Assembly (NCBI GenBank): GCA_963772585.1
Contig: CAVYXV010000007.1
Coordinates: 62,001 to 126,000 of the forward strand
Direction: 5' to 3'
DNA length: 64,000 nucleotides
From: CAVVXN01 sp963772585
GTDB taxonomy: Bacteria > Planctomycetota > PLA2 > JAEUHO01
The notes below the pieces were generated by a model, which saw only the letters and a program-made list of their open reading frames with translations, was not told the origin of the DNA and made no database searches. Shown here piece by piece: positions 40,756-49,371 of the stretch (positions are counted from its first letter, which is position 1; every line of letters begins with the position of its first letter). The position numbers were made by a program, and so were the translations under genes.

Positions 40756-42219
40756 CTACATCGCGTGCGCCAGCAACCACCCGTGCAGCGCCGCGAGGCC
40801 CTCCACATCACGGCGGCAGTATGCGAGGAGCGCGGTTCGAAGCGGCTCGACCTCCCCGGCTTCGATGCGGCCCGTTCCCAGCAGCAGGCGCTCCAACTCG
40901 AGGCTCGCGGTCTCGCCGCCCTTCACCTCGAGGTCGTCGTAGGCGAGATCCGGCAGGAGCGCCGGTAGCACGCTCTTCAGCCCGAAGCTGCCCCGGAAGG
41001 CGGGCGCGTAGACGCGGTCTCGCACGACGGGGAGAAGATCGTCCAACCGCTCCCAGATCCCCTCCAGGGCCGGTGCTTCCTCGGGAACCGCCGCGATCAG
41101 GTGCTCCACGCACCGACGCTCGAAAGCGACGTTGTAGGCGAGGACCGAGCCGGACTCCCCGCAGGCCCGGACCAGGGCGCGGGCGAGGGCCGGGCGCGGG
41201 TCGCACCCGGGCAGGGCCAGGTGCTCGTACCAGGTGGCGCTCCCGTCGTTTTCCTCCAAGCAGGCGAACTGGACGGGCACGGCGTCGTAGGGCCGGCACC
41301 CGTTCCACATCGGGATGGGCGGCGACACCGTCTCGAAGTCGAGGTAGCGGACCGGCGCCTCGAAGGCGTCGAGCGCGTCGGCGAGGCCGTCGCCATCCAC
41401 CGCGGCGCAGCCTTCCCGACATGCCCGCACCTGCCGCGCCTGCACGCCGGACAGCTTCACGTCGCCGGGTATGTCCCCGATGCGTTCGATGCCCGCGGTC
41501 AGAAGCTCCCGCATGCGTCGCCCGCCGAAGTACAGTCTCGAGACGTGGTCGTCGGCAACCTCCGGCCAGCACCGGTCGAAGAACGGGCAGCGGTGGGGGA
41601 CCTTGCACCGTTCTCCCGTCTCCGCCGACGGGAGCGGTCCCCCCAGCACGGCGAGCAGGCTCCCCACCGTCCCGGCGATGTCCGGCTTCAGCGATGCGAC
41701 CTCCCGGGTGACGTCCGTTGCCTTGAAGAGGCGATCCAGATCGGGGTACACGCACTCCCGGTCGAGCGTGACGACTTCCACGCGGTGGACCAGGTGCCCC
41801 GCCCCCTCCAGCACCCACGCCTGGATCGCCGCGTCGGGAAGGTGCTCGTCCTTCACGCGGGTCGTGGACTTCACCTCGTGGATCACCCAGCCGCGCGGCC
41901 CCTGCTCCAGCACGTCCACGGCGACGAACACCGAGTCGTGCTGGAACGCCGCCTCGTACAGGCGATCGGCGCCGTTCTCCAGGGCGATCGCCGTGGCCGC
42001 CACGGCTTCGCGGAGACGGCCACGCTCGAAGGGGACGAGGACGCCGCCCGGGTACGCGTGTCGCGCGGCCTCGCCGACGCGGTGCCCCCAGTCGAACCGG
42101 GCCTGGAGTTCCGGGCCCGGGATCAGCTCCGGCGCGTCGGGCTCGTGCACCCTCCACCAGAGGAGCCGCGGGCACCGGAGACCCGCCGTATAGCGGCTCT
42201 TGGAGAGGCGTTCGGCCAC
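40756..42219 (-). CDS. DUF2779 (TM0106-like) RecB-family nuclease
   Basis: 487 residues from GTG 42219; no clear ribosome site. The N-terminus LSKSRYTAGLRCPRLLWW is the family signature. The first half is a Cas4/RecB-like PD-(D/E)xK nuclease: VAVDVLEQGPRGWVIHEVKSTTRVKDEHLPDAAIQAW (EVK catalytic motif). A cysteine set CKVPHRCPFFDRC probably holds a 4Fe-4S cluster. The second half is DUF2779, an RNase H-fold exonuclease-like domain with RYLDFETVSPPIPMW (DFET), LAYNVAFERRCVEHL and YCRRDVEGLAALHGWL. It probably processes nucleic acid. No CRISPR or repair partner is nearby, so its role (repair or defence) is open. Confidence 0.9.
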   Translation of the reverse strand: MAERLSKSRYTAGLRCPRLLWWRVHEPDAPELIPGPELQARFDWGHRVGEAARHAYPGGVLVPFERGRLREAVAATAIALENGADRLYEAAFQHDSVFVAVDVLEQGPRGWVIHEVKSTTRVKDEHLPDAAIQAWVLEGAGHLVHRVEVVTLDRECVYPDLDRLFKATDVTREVASLKPDIAGTVGSLLAVLGGPLPSAETGERCKVPHRCPFFDRCWPEVADDHVSRLYFGGRRMRELLTAGIERIGDIPGDVKLSGVQARQVRACREGCAAVDGDGLADALDAFEAPVRYLDFETVSPPIPMWNGCRPYDAVPVQFACLEENDGSATWYEHLALPGCDPRPALARALVRACGESGSVLAYNVAFERRCVEHLIAAVPEEAPALEGIWERLDDLLPVVRDRVYAPAFRGSFGLKSVLPALLPDLAYDDLEVKGGETASLELERLLLGTGRIEAGEVEPLRTALLAYCRRDVEGLAALHGWLLAHAM

Positions 42220-42308
42220 GTCCGGAAGGCTACGGGGACTCGGCCGCCGTGGGAACCGCGATCTCTCGGGATGGCGGTGACGGCCGGGATTGGCCGCGCG
42301 GAGAGGGA

Positions 42309-42325
42309 GGAGCCGCGGGGGCTCC
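42309..42325. terminator. Hairpin downstream of the amidohydrolase gene
   Basis: GGAGCC (42309-42314) and GGCTCC (42320-42325) form a perfect 6-bp stem with a 5-base loop. It lies in the 224-base gap after the minus-strand amidohydrolase stop. No T-run. Confidence 0.3.
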
Positions 42326-42443
42326 GGCGACGGCCGACGGCCCCCGTGTCCGCGCCGGCGGGGAGGCCGTCTCCGCGTCGCTCGCGCGCGGGAGGGGGCG
42401 GATCGAGGCAGGGGCGAGATGTCGGGCGGCACGCCCCGGGGTG

Positions 42444-43280
42444 TCAGGAGCCCTCCGTGTCGCTCGGCGTGTCCCGACGGGGCGTGATCCCGAAGAGCCG
42501 TGCGGCCGTCCGCCAGGCGATGTTCTCGCGCGCCTGGTCGGGGAACTCCAGGTTGTCCATGAACTTGATGTAGGGGCCCAGCGAGACGAGCGGCCAGTCG
42601 GTACCGAACATCAACTGCCGTCCCGGATCGCCCATGTAGTAGATCATGTCCTTGACCCGCTGGACGAGGTAGCGCTCGAAGTCGTAGTCGAACTCGCCCA
42701 GCGTGAGTCCAGAGATGTCGGCGTAGACGTTGTCGTTCTTGTAGAGCACCTCTGCGGTGTCCTGGAACCACGGGTTTCCAAGGTGGCAGATGACGAAGGA
42801 GACCTCGGGGTAGTCCACGGCCACGTCGTCCACCAGCAGCGGGTGGGCCTGACGGACCTTCGCGCGTTTCGCGTACGTGTCGCCGCAGTGGATCATCACC
42901 GGCACGTCGTACTTGGCGGCGATGCGGAAGACCGACTCCAGGCTCGGGTCGGTGATCGCGTAGCGGTCGTAGCCCGGGTAGAGCTTGATCCCCTTGACGA
43001 TGCCGTCGCGGATCCGCTCCTCCATGGTGAAGAGATCCGTTCGCTGGTCCCCGCGCCAGCGAAGGCCCTCGACCAGCGTCAGCCGGGGGTGCTGGACGAC
43101 CGTGTCGACGAGATCCTCGACGCTGGGGCGGTCCATGTCCACCCGGTAGGAGGTGAGTACCACGGCGTGATCCACGCCGTGCTCGTCCATCGCGGCGAGG
43201 AGTCGGCGGACGTTTTCTTCGGTGGGGCGGCGGTCGTTCTCGTGGTAGTTGTTCAGGTGGACGTGGCAGTCGATCAGCAT
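42444..43280 (-). CDS. Amidohydrolase (TIM-barrel metal-dependent hydrolase)
   Basis: 278 residues from ATG 43280; GTG 43313 in frame is an alternative. The metal-site motif DCHVHLNNYH opens the protein, then MIHCGDTYAKRAK (second His), SFVICHLGNPWF (third His) and the catalytic Asp in LMFGTDWPLVSLGPY. This is the amidohydrolase_2 pattern. Substrates in the family include decarboxylated aromatic acids and lactones; none can be named here. Cytoplasmic, monocistronic, normal length. Confidence 0.85.
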   Translation of the reverse strand: MLIDCHVHLNNYHENDRRPTEENVRRLLAAMDEHGVDHAVVLTSYRVDMDRPSVEDLVDTVVQHPRLTLVEGLRWRGDQRTDLFTMEERIRDGIVKGIKLYPGYDRYAITDPSLESVFRIAAKYDVPVMIHCGDTYAKRAKVRQAHPLLVDDVAVDYPEVSFVICHLGNPWFQDTAEVLYKNDNVYADISGLTLGEFDYDFERYLVQRVKDMIYYMGDPGRQLMFGTDWPLVSLGPYIKFMDNLEFPDQARENIAWRTAARLFGITPRRDTPSDTEGS

Positions 43281-43392
43281 GTCCGGGCTTCGGCCCTCCG
43301 GTGCGACGCTCACCCGGACTATATGCGACGGGTCACGGGCGCGCAGGCCACGCGCTCCAGGTCCCTCGTGGGGGGCGAGTTACCCCATACCC

Positions 43393-43920
43393 TCAGCAAC
43401 GGTTCGCGGGGTTCCGCCCGAGCTCCGCCAGCTTCTTCACGGTGTTCAGGTTGCGCCCGGTCGCTCGGTCGGCGAAGGGGAGTCGAAGCCGCGAACGGCC
43501 TGGTCCGTCCGGGTCGTGCACGTACACCGCGCGGCCGGCGGGCTCGACCCGCTCGCCTCCCGGGGGGCGGACGTCGCGCAGGGCAGCTGCGGGCACCGCG
43601 CGATCGAGGAAGTGCACGATCACCCGGTTCGGGGCGGCCTTCGGGAACGGGTTCTCGTTCACGAGCTTCGCGAGCTGGAGCGGCGTTCGGAGCAGCACGC
43701 CGACAGGATTCCCCAGGCGCCTCTGCAACGCATCTTCGAGCCGCTTCTTCGCCGTCGCCGTCGGGAGGGTCGTCGAGAAGACGACGTTGCCGCTCTGGAT
43801 GTAGGTGGTGACGTTCTCGAAGCCGGCGGCCTCGCAGAGCGCGCGAAGATCCGCCATGGGGAGCTTGCCGGTGCCGCCGACGTTGACGGCGCGAAGCAGG
43901 GCCACGAGAGTCGCCATCAT
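43393..43920 (-). CDS. DUF1697 protein
   Basis: 175 residues from ATG 43920 (a second ATG at 43917 would give 174). The domain is clear: LVALLRAVNVGGTGKLPMADLRALCEAAGFENVTTYIQSGNVVFS, then FPKAAPNRVIVHFLDRAVP and ATGRNLNTVKKLAELGR, all typical of DUF1697. Function unproven; it is widespread in soil and water bacteria. The longer upstream frame is non-coding. Transcribed alone. Confidence 0.9.
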   Translation of the reverse strand: MMATLVALLRAVNVGGTGKLPMADLRALCEAAGFENVTTYIQSGNVVFSTTLPTATAKKRLEDALQRRLGNPVGVLLRTPLQLAKLVNENPFPKAAPNRVIVHFLDRAVPAAALRDVRPPGGERVEPAGRAVYVHDPDGPGRSRLRLPFADRATGRNLNTVKKLAELGRNPANRC

Positions 43921-44204
43921 CCGATTCCAGGGGTCCTCGGTGCCCGGGTGCCGGTCGTCCCCGCCCGAGCCTACCCCCTTCGCCACGCCGAGCCGGCTCG
44001 AGCCGCCACGACATGCCGGGACCGACCGGGACCGACGATCCTGGGCGCGCGGGTCCACCGGATCGCCGTCGTGGAATGCGGAGATGCGAATCGGCTGTTC
44101 CTTCTTCCCCTTCGAAGGAAGGGCCGGCCGAAAGCCCCGTTGCCCCATCTTGCCCGTCTGCAGTGACGTCTCGCGGTTCTCGACGATCGGCGGAGGGCAA
44201 CGAG

Positions 44205-44702
44205 ATGACGAGACGCTCCGCATGGGCGGCATGGATCGGCGTGACGGCGCTCGTGGCGGTCTGCTTCATGGGTGCACCGGCGGTCGCCGGTCGCAAGACC
44301 ACGGGGATCCCGAAGCACGCGGTGCAGGTGGCCCCGAACCTCTACTACCTCGGCAAGGCGGTCGACAAGCAGGGACGCGAGGTCGAAGGCTACCTCATCG
44401 TGCGTCGGCGCAAGGACGCCCGCCACCAGCCGCACAGCGGCGGCTCCGAGCGTCTTCGGGACCGGCTATTCGGCGACGGGGCTCTCGGCCGACGAGACGG
44501 CGCCGGACGTCCCCGTCTTCGGCCCGGTGGAGCCTCCCGCGAGGAGGTGGCGGAGCGTCCTGCTCGTTCCATCTTGCCTTGGACGGATCCCGGGGGAGGC
44601 CGACGCCGTCTCCCCACTCGGCACCCGCGCGCGTCAGGAGCCACGCCCGGAGACGCTGCCGGCTCCCTGCAGCGCCGGCCGGTGGATGGAGCCGCCGCGT
44701 GA
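44205..44702 (+). pseudogene. Truncated secreted protein, probable frameshift
   Basis: ATG 44205 with GGAGGG upstream opens a good signal peptide (AWIGVTALVAVCFMGAPAVAG) and about 60 further residues with a protein-like pattern (APNLYYLGKAVDKQGREVEGYLIVRRRKDARHQ). After about residue 80 the frame turns arginine/glycine-rich. The +2 frame (GTGYSATGLSADETAPDVPVFG) looks better for a while, so a frameshift near 44440 is likely. The rest overlaps a minus-strand candidate membrane protein. I read this as a truncated or frameshifted gene; only the first 80 or so residues are credible. Confidence 0.45.
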
Positions 44703-44844
44703 GCAGGATCCCCAGACCGAGCACGGCCGCCGCGGTCGGGGGCACGACGTCCTTGATGCGCAGCCACCCCGGAGCGGGCGCGAGGAGACCCGCGTACAGG
44801 AGCGGAGACACCTGGTACCAGACCGGGACCGATGCACACCTCAC
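44395..44844 (-). CDS. Candidate small membrane protein (uncertain)
   Basis: From GTG 44844, 149 residues. Its first half has two hydrophobic stretches (VWYQVSPLLYAGLLAPAPGWL and VVPPTAAAVLGLGILLTRRL); the second half is arginine-rich. It overlaps the plus-strand frame at 44205. Only one of the two can be real over 44395-44702, and neither is strong. Could be a decayed membrane gene. Confidence 0.25.
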   Translation of the reverse strand: MRCASVPVWYQVSPLLYAGLLAPAPGWLRIKDVVPPTAAAVLGLGILLTRRLHPPAGAAGSRQRLRAWLLTRAGAEWGDGVGLPRDPSKARWNEQDAPPPPRGRLHRAEDGDVRRRLVGREPRRRIAGPEDARSRRCAAGGGRPCADAR

Positions 44845-44978
44845 GCCGCCACACCATCCCACCGGTCCCGGAACCGGGCGGGCATCCGGCGCGGGAGCGA
44901 GGGGAACCCGGGGAGCCGGTTCCCGCGGGTCGCGGGAATGATCGGGCGGGCGTCTGCATCGACCCTCTGGAGGCACCG

Positions 44979-45638
44979 ATGGCCGAATCGTTCGTTCCCG
45001 AGGATCTGCTGCCGCACGTCGGTTGGCTCCGGGAATTCGCCCGGGCGCTCGTCCGGGGCGACGCCGACGCCGAGGACGTGACGCAGGCCACGCTCGCGAC
45101 GGCCCTCGCCCGGCCGCCCGCAGAGATCGCGTCGCTGCCGGCGTGGCTCCGCACGGTGGCCCGGAACGAGGCCCGGCGCGTCGGCCGCAGCGAGGCGGCC
45201 CGTCGCGCACGCGAGCGACGGGTGTCCACCCCGGAAGCGTCGGCGTCCGGCGTCGAGGAGGTCGTCGCCGAGGCGGAGATGCACCGAGCGTTGGTCCAGC
45301 ACGTGTTCGCGCTCGACGAGCCGTTCCGCAGCACGCTGATCCTCCGCGATTTCGAGGGGCGGTCGACGAGGGCCATCGCCCGCGCGACCGGCGTCGCCGA
45401 GGCTACGGTGCGCACGCGCGTGAAGCGGGGGCTCGACCGCATCCGCCGGGACCTGGACGGCGAGGCGAACGGGGACCGCAGCCTCTGGACGATGGCGCTC
45501 CTGCCGCTGACGCGCGCGTCCGGAGGTGGAAGTCCGGCGTGGCTCGGGAAGGGAGGGGGGGTGATGGCCATGACGACCAAGGCGAAGAGCATCACCATCG
45601 CGGCGGTCCTGCTGCTGCTTGCCGGCGTGGCCCTATAA
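44979..45638 (+). CDS. ECF sigma factor with C-terminal membrane anchor (truncated)
   Basis: 219 residues from ATG 44979 with GGAGG upstream. Region 2: VGWLREFARALVRGDADAEDVTQATLATALARPPAEIASLPAWLRTVARNEARR. Region 4: ALDEPFRSTLILRDFEGRSTRAIARATGVAEATVRTRVKRGLDRIRRDL. A linker then leads into a hydrophobic segment (AKSITIAAVLLLLAGVAL) that ends abruptly at TAA 45636. The reading frame stays open beyond the stop and resumes hydrophobic (IVLAG), so the stop falls inside the membrane helix. In planctomycetes such factors often carry an exported C-terminal domain; here that tail is lost (see next feature). Sigma function may persist, but membrane control is probably broken. Confidence 0.85.
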   Translation: MAESFVPEDLLPHVGWLREFARALVRGDADAEDVTQATLATALARPPAEIASLPAWLRTVARNEARRVGRSEAARRARERRVSTPEASASGVEEVVAEAEMHRALVQHVFALDEPFRSTLILRDFEGRSTRAIARATGVAEATVRTRVKRGLDRIRRDLDGEANGDRSLWTMALLPLTRASGGGSPAWLGKGGGVMAMTTKAKSITIAAVLLLLAGVAL

Positions 45639-47146
45639 ATCGTGCTCGCCGGCGCTCCGGACGGCAGGAACCGTCAGGTCGCCACGCCGGACGCCTCCGG
45701 AGAGGCGGCGGGGCGGCTCGTCGGGCGTGCGTCGCGCGCCGAACGCCGCCACCCGGTCGCGCCCGCGGCCGTGGCGGCGAAGGAATCGACGGCGTCCTCA
45801 CCCAACGCGCTCGCCGTGCGATTCGTGGACGAGGTGGGACGACGACTCGACGCAGCAGAGGTGCGCCGACGGTACGAGGCGGCCGGGCTCACGCCCCACG
45901 TGACCTTCGTGGACGAGCAGATGCTGGAAGCCACCGGCATCGACGTGACTCTCGCGCGGCTCTTCGGACCGAAGGAGCGCTGGCAGCACACCGACACGCT
46001 GACCTGGAAGGAGGGGGCCGCGAGCGCGCAGGTGCCGGCGCCCGGGCGCCGGCGCCTGTTCCTCTCCCGACCGGGTGCAGCGCCCTATCTCACGGATCCG
46101 GTGACGGCGGGATCACAGGCGCCGGAGGGCGACGGTGGGGGAGGACGGCTCCTACCGTCTCGACGGCCTGGCGATGTCCGCGTCGCGGTCGAAGGCATCG
46201 ATCCTCCTCCTCGGTGCCGGCCGGCCCCGCGGCGAAGAGGTGCCGCTGCAGGCCGAGAAGACCTCCGAGTTCACCTTCGGTACTCCCGGCGGAAGCGCGG
46301 ACGGCGCCCGGCTCGTCGTTCGCGTCACCGCGGGAGGCCGACCGTTGCGGGGTGTGCTCGTCACCGTCTCGGTCGGCGACGAGCACCGACTGGCCAGGTC
46401 GGATGCGGAGGGACGGGCGGATTTCGAGGGGCTCGACGAGGGCGCAGTGCGGCCGGAGGTGTGGCTCGGTGACCCCGGACTCGTGGACGACTTCGCGCCA
46501 AGGGCCTGGCCGGGAACAAGTGTCGAGAGGGACGCTCGGATTCGCGTCGGATGTGGTCATGACGAGGGAGCGGATCCGGAGGCGTAGCGCCAGCTACGCT
46601 GAGGAATTCGCGACCGAGGAAGGGCCGCAGGCGGCGTGAAGGGGAGTGAAAAGGGCGACAGTTGTTCCCGGACGGGCCCTAAGGCCGGTCTCTCCTCTGG
46701 CCGCGCTCGGGCGAGGGGAGGAGCGGCGCCTGGACATCGACCTCCCCCCGGGCCGCCTCCGCGTGCGCGTGCTCGACGCGGGAACCGGGGCACCCGTTCC
46801 CGGAGCGGCCGCGATGGTGCGTCCGACCGATCGCGAGAAGGGCCGTGGGCGCCTCGCCGGCCTCCAGGGTCTCGTCGGATGGTCCGGCCGCTCCGGTGAC
46901 GACGGCGCCGTCGCGATGTACGCCCTACCGGCCGGCGAGGCGCACGAGGCTTCGGTCAAGGCCTCCGGCTACGAGGAAGCGGTCGCGAAGGACGTCTATC
47001 CGACCGTGGGCGACGCGCCGGCCGAGATCCCCGTCCGGCTGCGTCGAAAGCCGTCATGCGACGCGCATCGCCCGCGTGGGCCCTGTCGGCGACGAGGGCG
47101 CCCTGTCCGGGCACCGAAGGCCCGGATGGGGGGCCTCGACCCTTGA
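45639..47146 (+). pseudogene. Decayed carboxypeptidase-regulatory tail of the ECF fusion
   Basis: Continuation of the sigma gene after the in-frame TAA. It reads in frame 0 to about 46136 (for example LAVRFVDEVGRRLDAAEVRRRYEAAGL). A run of five G (46137-46141) then shifts it to frame 1, where EDGSYRLDGLAMSASRSKASILLLGAG and ARLVVRVTAGGRPLRGVLVTVSVGDEHRLARSDAEGRADF show a carboxypeptidase-regulatory beta-sandwich. A repeat (46515-46695) interrupts it. A second sandwich (RLRVRVLDAGTGAPVPGAAAMV, DDGAVAMYALPAGEAHEASVKASGYEEAVAKD) follows in frame 2. Three independent lesions argue for decay; the G-run alone could be a sequencing error. Confidence 0.7.
46515..46695 (+). repeat. Dispersed repeat, copy A
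   Basis: About 180 bases resembling (roughly three quarters identity by eye) the reverse complement of 48720-48900. Landmarks shared in order: ACAAG near the left end, GACGCTCG, ATCCGGAGGCGTAGC, a hairpin (stem GCGTAGC at 46582-46588 with GCTACGC at 46593-46599), CTGAGGAATTCGCG, GGCGTGA, GTTGTT and GGACGGGCCC. It sits inside the broken carboxypeptidase-regulatory tail. Confidence 0.75.
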
Positions 47147-47219
47147 CAACCGAGGGCGCCGCATGGCAAAGGAGGCCCCGCCCGAAAGGGGAGAGCCCGC
47201 CCGAACGGACGGAGGAACC

Positions 47220-48656
47220 GTGCGCGTACCCGATTGCCGCTCCCTGGTCATCGTCATCCTTCCCGTGCTCCTCGGATGCGGTCTCGGCTCGGACGACCCC
47301 CCCGTCTTCAGCGGGCGCTGGAGCCTCGTGCGCACCGATGGCGCTTCCTGCGGTACGAGCGTGCCGTTCGGCGTGCCCGTCGAGTTCTCCCAGACCGGCG
47401 ACCTCGTGCAGATGACGACGCCGGAGGTGACGCTCGTGGGCGCCGTGTCGGGTTCCGCGACGGATCTGAACGGTCGTATCGTGGTTCGCGACACGGCCGC
47501 AAGCCGCTACGTGCGCTACTCGAACATCCACCTCGCGAAGACCAGGGACACGATCGCCGGGACGGCGACGGTGCGGGAGTACACGGACCCGTCGGCGTCT
47601 TCGGCGATCTGCGAAGACGTCGCCTATCTGCTGGCCGTGCCGCAAATGCGGATCCTCGATTTCAACCTGGACGGCGCCACGGACGTCCGGCTCGATGAAC
47701 CGCTGATCTTCCGCTGCAGCCAGGACGTAGACGTCTCCTCGATCGACCCGGACTCCACGCACGTGACGGGCGCGGTCGGCCCCTACTTCGAATTGGTCGC
47801 CGTCGATGCGAGGTCGTTCGCGCTCGTTCCCAACGTCCCGGACTTCGACGACTACAGCGACGCAGGCCTCGCGCCGGGCACCGTCTACACCATCGAACTT
47901 CCCGACGCGCTCACCACGCACTGCCTCCGCAGCACCCGGGGAGCGCGGCTCGCGCAAACGTACGTCGCCACCTTCACGACCGTGTCCAGCCCGACGTTCG
48001 TCGAGCCCCGGCGTCCCCTCGTCCACGCCCCCGGTCCGAGCGCGACGCCGCCGGGCATGGGCGACGAGGACGGGTGCCTCAACAACCCCGGAACGAGCCT
48101 GTACGTCGCTCCCGGCTTCCAGACAGGCAGCGACGCCACGGCGACCCTGCTCTGTCTGGTGAACGATGGCCCGCCGCACGTGATTCCCGAGCTCTGCGAT
48201 CCGCCACACGATGCTCGGGATGTGGGCCTCGGCTCGCCCGGCCCCACGCCCGGGACCTGGCTGCTCCCCGTCGTCCAGATCTACTTCAACGAGCCGCTGG
48301 ACCCGGTGCTCACGGCCGCGTTCGAGGAGTCCACGAAACTCCCCATCAACGTCCAGCTATGGCGCGTGGGCGATACCGCGGCGAATCCCATCCCCCTCAG
48401 CGCGGCCAACCAGGTCCCCACGAATCGGCCCGTGCTGGTACAGGCCACCGACAGCACGAAGGTGCTCTTGGTGACTCTGGGACCCGTACCCTCGGGCACC
48501 TACCTGATCAACGTGCGTGGTCTGACGGATCTTCCCGGCAATCCGATCGTCACGAGCGACCGCCCGAATCCCGCCACCGGGGGGTACGCCGCGATCGACG
48601 CGACGCTAGCCGGCGTCGTTCCCGACGGCTACCGCTACTACTTCCGGACGCCGTGA
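47220..48656 (+). CDS. Lipoprotein with bacterial Ig-like (SbsA/Big_5-type) domains
   Basis: 478 residues from GTG 47220, preceded by GGAGGAACC; ATG 47163 in frame is an alternative. The lipobox is VLLGCG. A lipocalin-like or Ig-like N-domain (FSGRWSLVRTDGASC, VEFSQTGDLVQMTTPEVTLVGAVSGSATDLNGRIV) is followed by SbsA-type Ig units in which DEPLIFRCSQDVDVSSIDPDS and PVVQIYFNEPLDPVL are the typical opening strands. YLINVRGLTDLPGNPIV closes the last one. Cysteines at several loop positions suggest disulfides in the periplasm or outside. Function unknown, probably surface-exposed. Confidence 0.78.
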   Translation: MRVPDCRSLVIVILPVLLGCGLGSDDPPVFSGRWSLVRTDGASCGTSVPFGVPVEFSQTGDLVQMTTPEVTLVGAVSGSATDLNGRIVVRDTAASRYVRYSNIHLAKTRDTIAGTATVREYTDPSASSAICEDVAYLLAVPQMRILDFNLDGATDVRLDEPLIFRCSQDVDVSSIDPDSTHVTGAVGPYFELVAVDARSFALVPNVPDFDDYSDAGLAPGTVYTIELPDALTTHCLRSTRGARLAQTYVATFTTVSSPTFVEPRRPLVHAPGPSATPPGMGDEDGCLNNPGTSLYVAPGFQTGSDATATLLCLVNDGPPHVIPELCDPPHDARDVGLGSPGPTPGTWLLPVVQIYFNEPLDPVLTAAFEESTKLPINVQLWRVGDTAANPIPLSAANQVPTNRPVLVQATDSTKVLLVTLGPVPSGTYLINVRGLTDLPGNPIVTSDRPNPATGGYAAIDATLAGVVPDGYRYYFRTP

Positions 48657-48719
48657 ACCCTGCCGGCTGCCGCGTACCGCTCGGGCCCCGGCGACACGGT
48701 GGCGCTCGACCTCCGCCTC

Positions 48720-48900
48720 CCGCCCCGTCAGCCCTGGGGCCTGTCCGTCAACAACGCTCACCGTTTCCCCTCGCCCTCACGCCGTCCGCGGCCCCTCCTC
48801 GGGCGCGAATTCCTCAGCGTAGCCGTGGCTACGCCTCCGGATTCGCTTCCTCGGCGCGACCCGCTCCGGTGCGATTGCGAGCGTCTCTCTCTTGTGGGAT
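48720..48900 (-). repeat. Dispersed repeat, copy B (inverted)
   Basis: Inverted partner of copy A. On the minus strand it reads ACAAG, GACGCTCG, ATCCGGAGGCGTAGCC, CTGAGGAATTCGCG, GACGGCGTGA, GTTGTT, GGACAGGCCCC. The central hairpin is a perfect 8-bp stem, GCGTAGCC (48817-48824) with GGCTACGC (48827-48834). Stem bases differ between A and B in a way that keeps pairing. It begins soon after a lipoprotein stop and runs into the 3' end of the GNAT/MmcQ remnant. Confidence 0.75.
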
Positions 48901-49371
48901 TCGTCTTGCGTTGCGTCACGAGTCGCTTCGGGGCGATCCGGTCGTAGCTCGTCTCGATGAGGGAGCGGACCGTCGTCCAGGGGATGCGGCCCCGGTCCAC
49001 GTGGATCCCGACCCAGCCCTTGTGGCCGACGTAGGGGGGGGGACGAAGTAGCGATCGGGATCCTCGCCGACCTGGATGACGAGGCGGATCGATCGCCCTT
49101 CCTTCCGCCGGGCGGCCCCTCGCTCGATCCATGCTCCCGCTTCCTTCACGCCGAGGTGGCGAGGGATGTACGTCCAGTCCGGGATGTCGGTGGCGCTGGC
49201 CGCGGCGATCAACGGCGCGTCGCGGTCCTCGAGGGGGCGCAGCAGGAACCCGTCGCCGCGGAGAGGCCACGCCCCGTCGAGCTGCACGCTGCGGACTCCC
49301 CGTGCCGTACGCCCGGTCGCGGCGCGACCGACGAGACTACCTCTCCCGCGCTCCCGGACGCAACCCGACAC
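48901..49371 (-). pseudogene. Chimeric GNAT / MmcQ-YjbR remnant with G9 frameshift
   Basis: Minus-strand remnant of two genes. The first part (FLLRPLEDRDAPLIAAASATDIPDWTYIPRHLGVKEAGAWIERG) is the start of a RimJ/RimL-type N-acetyltransferase and stops near IRLVIQV, about a third of the family length. It then joins GEDPDRYFVPP and, in another frame, YVGHKGWVGIHVD...SYDRIAPKRL, the C-terminal half of an MmcQ/YjbR (DUF419) protein. The frame change is at a run of nine G (49035-49043) next to PPY. The native stop is lost into repeat copy B. Probably an old deletion fusing two genes, then a slip. Confidence 0.6.

Noticed and set aside
47143..47171. TTGACA upstream of the 47220 lipoprotein gene
   Set aside because: The -10 position reads GCAAAG; too weak to call.
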